This document shows, in pieces, positions 63,924-64,000 of a stretch of 64,000 nucleotides of DNA. The notes beneath the pieces are model-generated. The model made no database searches. It was not told the DNA's origin and was given only the letters and a program-made list of their open reading frames with translations. Both the position numbers and the translations under genes were made by a program. Source of the stretch: Flaviramulus basaltis (GTDB lineage: Bacteria > Bacteroidota > Bacteroidia > Flavobacteriales > Flavobacteriaceae). The stretch spans positions 372,001-436,000 of the forward strand of contig NZ_FPKV01000003.1 in the NCBI RefSeq assembly GCF_900114265.1, in the 5' to 3' direction. Position 1 is the stretch's first letter. Each line of letters begins with the position of its first letter.

Positions 63924-64000
63924 GTATTGAACTATTTTTTGGTTGGTTAATTATTAAAGATAGTAAAATAATATTATGATATTGGTTTTAAGTTGTTTAG

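Noticed and set aside
1-64000. CRISPR arrays, prophage, rRNA
   Set aside because: No regularly spaced direct repeats, phage structural genes or rRNA-like sequence were seen on either strand.

Overview
This window is about 64 kb of AT-rich chromosome from a member of the Bacteroidota, most likely a marine Flavobacteriaceae. The evidence is the Na+-pumping NQR operon with a separate ApbE, a flavobacterial kynurenine operon, TPR-containing hybrid histidine kinases, many Bacteroidota-type lipoproteins, and promoter-like boxes of the Bacteroidota form TAnnTTTG rather than sigma-70 boxes. No phage, plasmid, transposase, CRISPR array or rRNA is visible. One tRNA, tRNA-Gly(UCC), is present.

Layout. 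1-3.9 kb: the end of nqrB, then nqrCDEF and a strong terminator. 3.9-8.8 kb: a PAS histidine kinase with a single-domain response regulator, two poorly known proteins, and an unknown gene abutting apbE, whose enzyme attaches FMN to NqrB and NqrC. 8.8-14.1 kb: methyltransferase, cupin and map, a CoA transferase, a HAD protein and gpmI. 14.4-25.8 kb: ankyrin protein, M48 protease, two GNATs, tRNA-Gly, pepE, three tandem paralogues with a carboxypeptidase-regulatory-like domain, a DUF6702-like protein, an M1 peptidase, tatA and a hybrid kinase. 25.8-33.8 kb: a minus-strand kynurenine degradation operon (kynU, kmo, RidA-type deaminase, semialdehyde dehydrogenase, SDR, 3-HAO, ACMSD-like decarboxylase, O-methyltransferase) whose spacers carry three decayed repeat elements. 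33.9-53.7 kb: mostly housekeeping genes (msrA, Nif3-like, lpxK, a second hybrid kinase, gap, lipA, an Nramp-like carrier, two ECF sigma genes, a GT2, murB, an aminotransferase, an aspartic protease and a DUF1573 protein). 54-64 kb: valS, FKBP, and an ABC permease/M1 fusion with its ATPase.

Two accessory modules interrupt this background: one between a methyltransferase gene and msrA (about 35.96-36.87 kb), the other between valS and an FKBP gene (about 56.65-58.72 kb). Each carries minus-strand genes that include a HEPN-type RxxxxH or RxxxxxH motif. Each also has related boundary sequences on both sides, with short inverted 7-mers and internal hairpins, an arrangement that recalls integron cassettes with attC sites. 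The second module is a tightly coupled DUF262-HEPN pair that looks like a GmrSD-like or toxin-type defence unit. These two modules and their shared boundaries are the most unusual content of the window.
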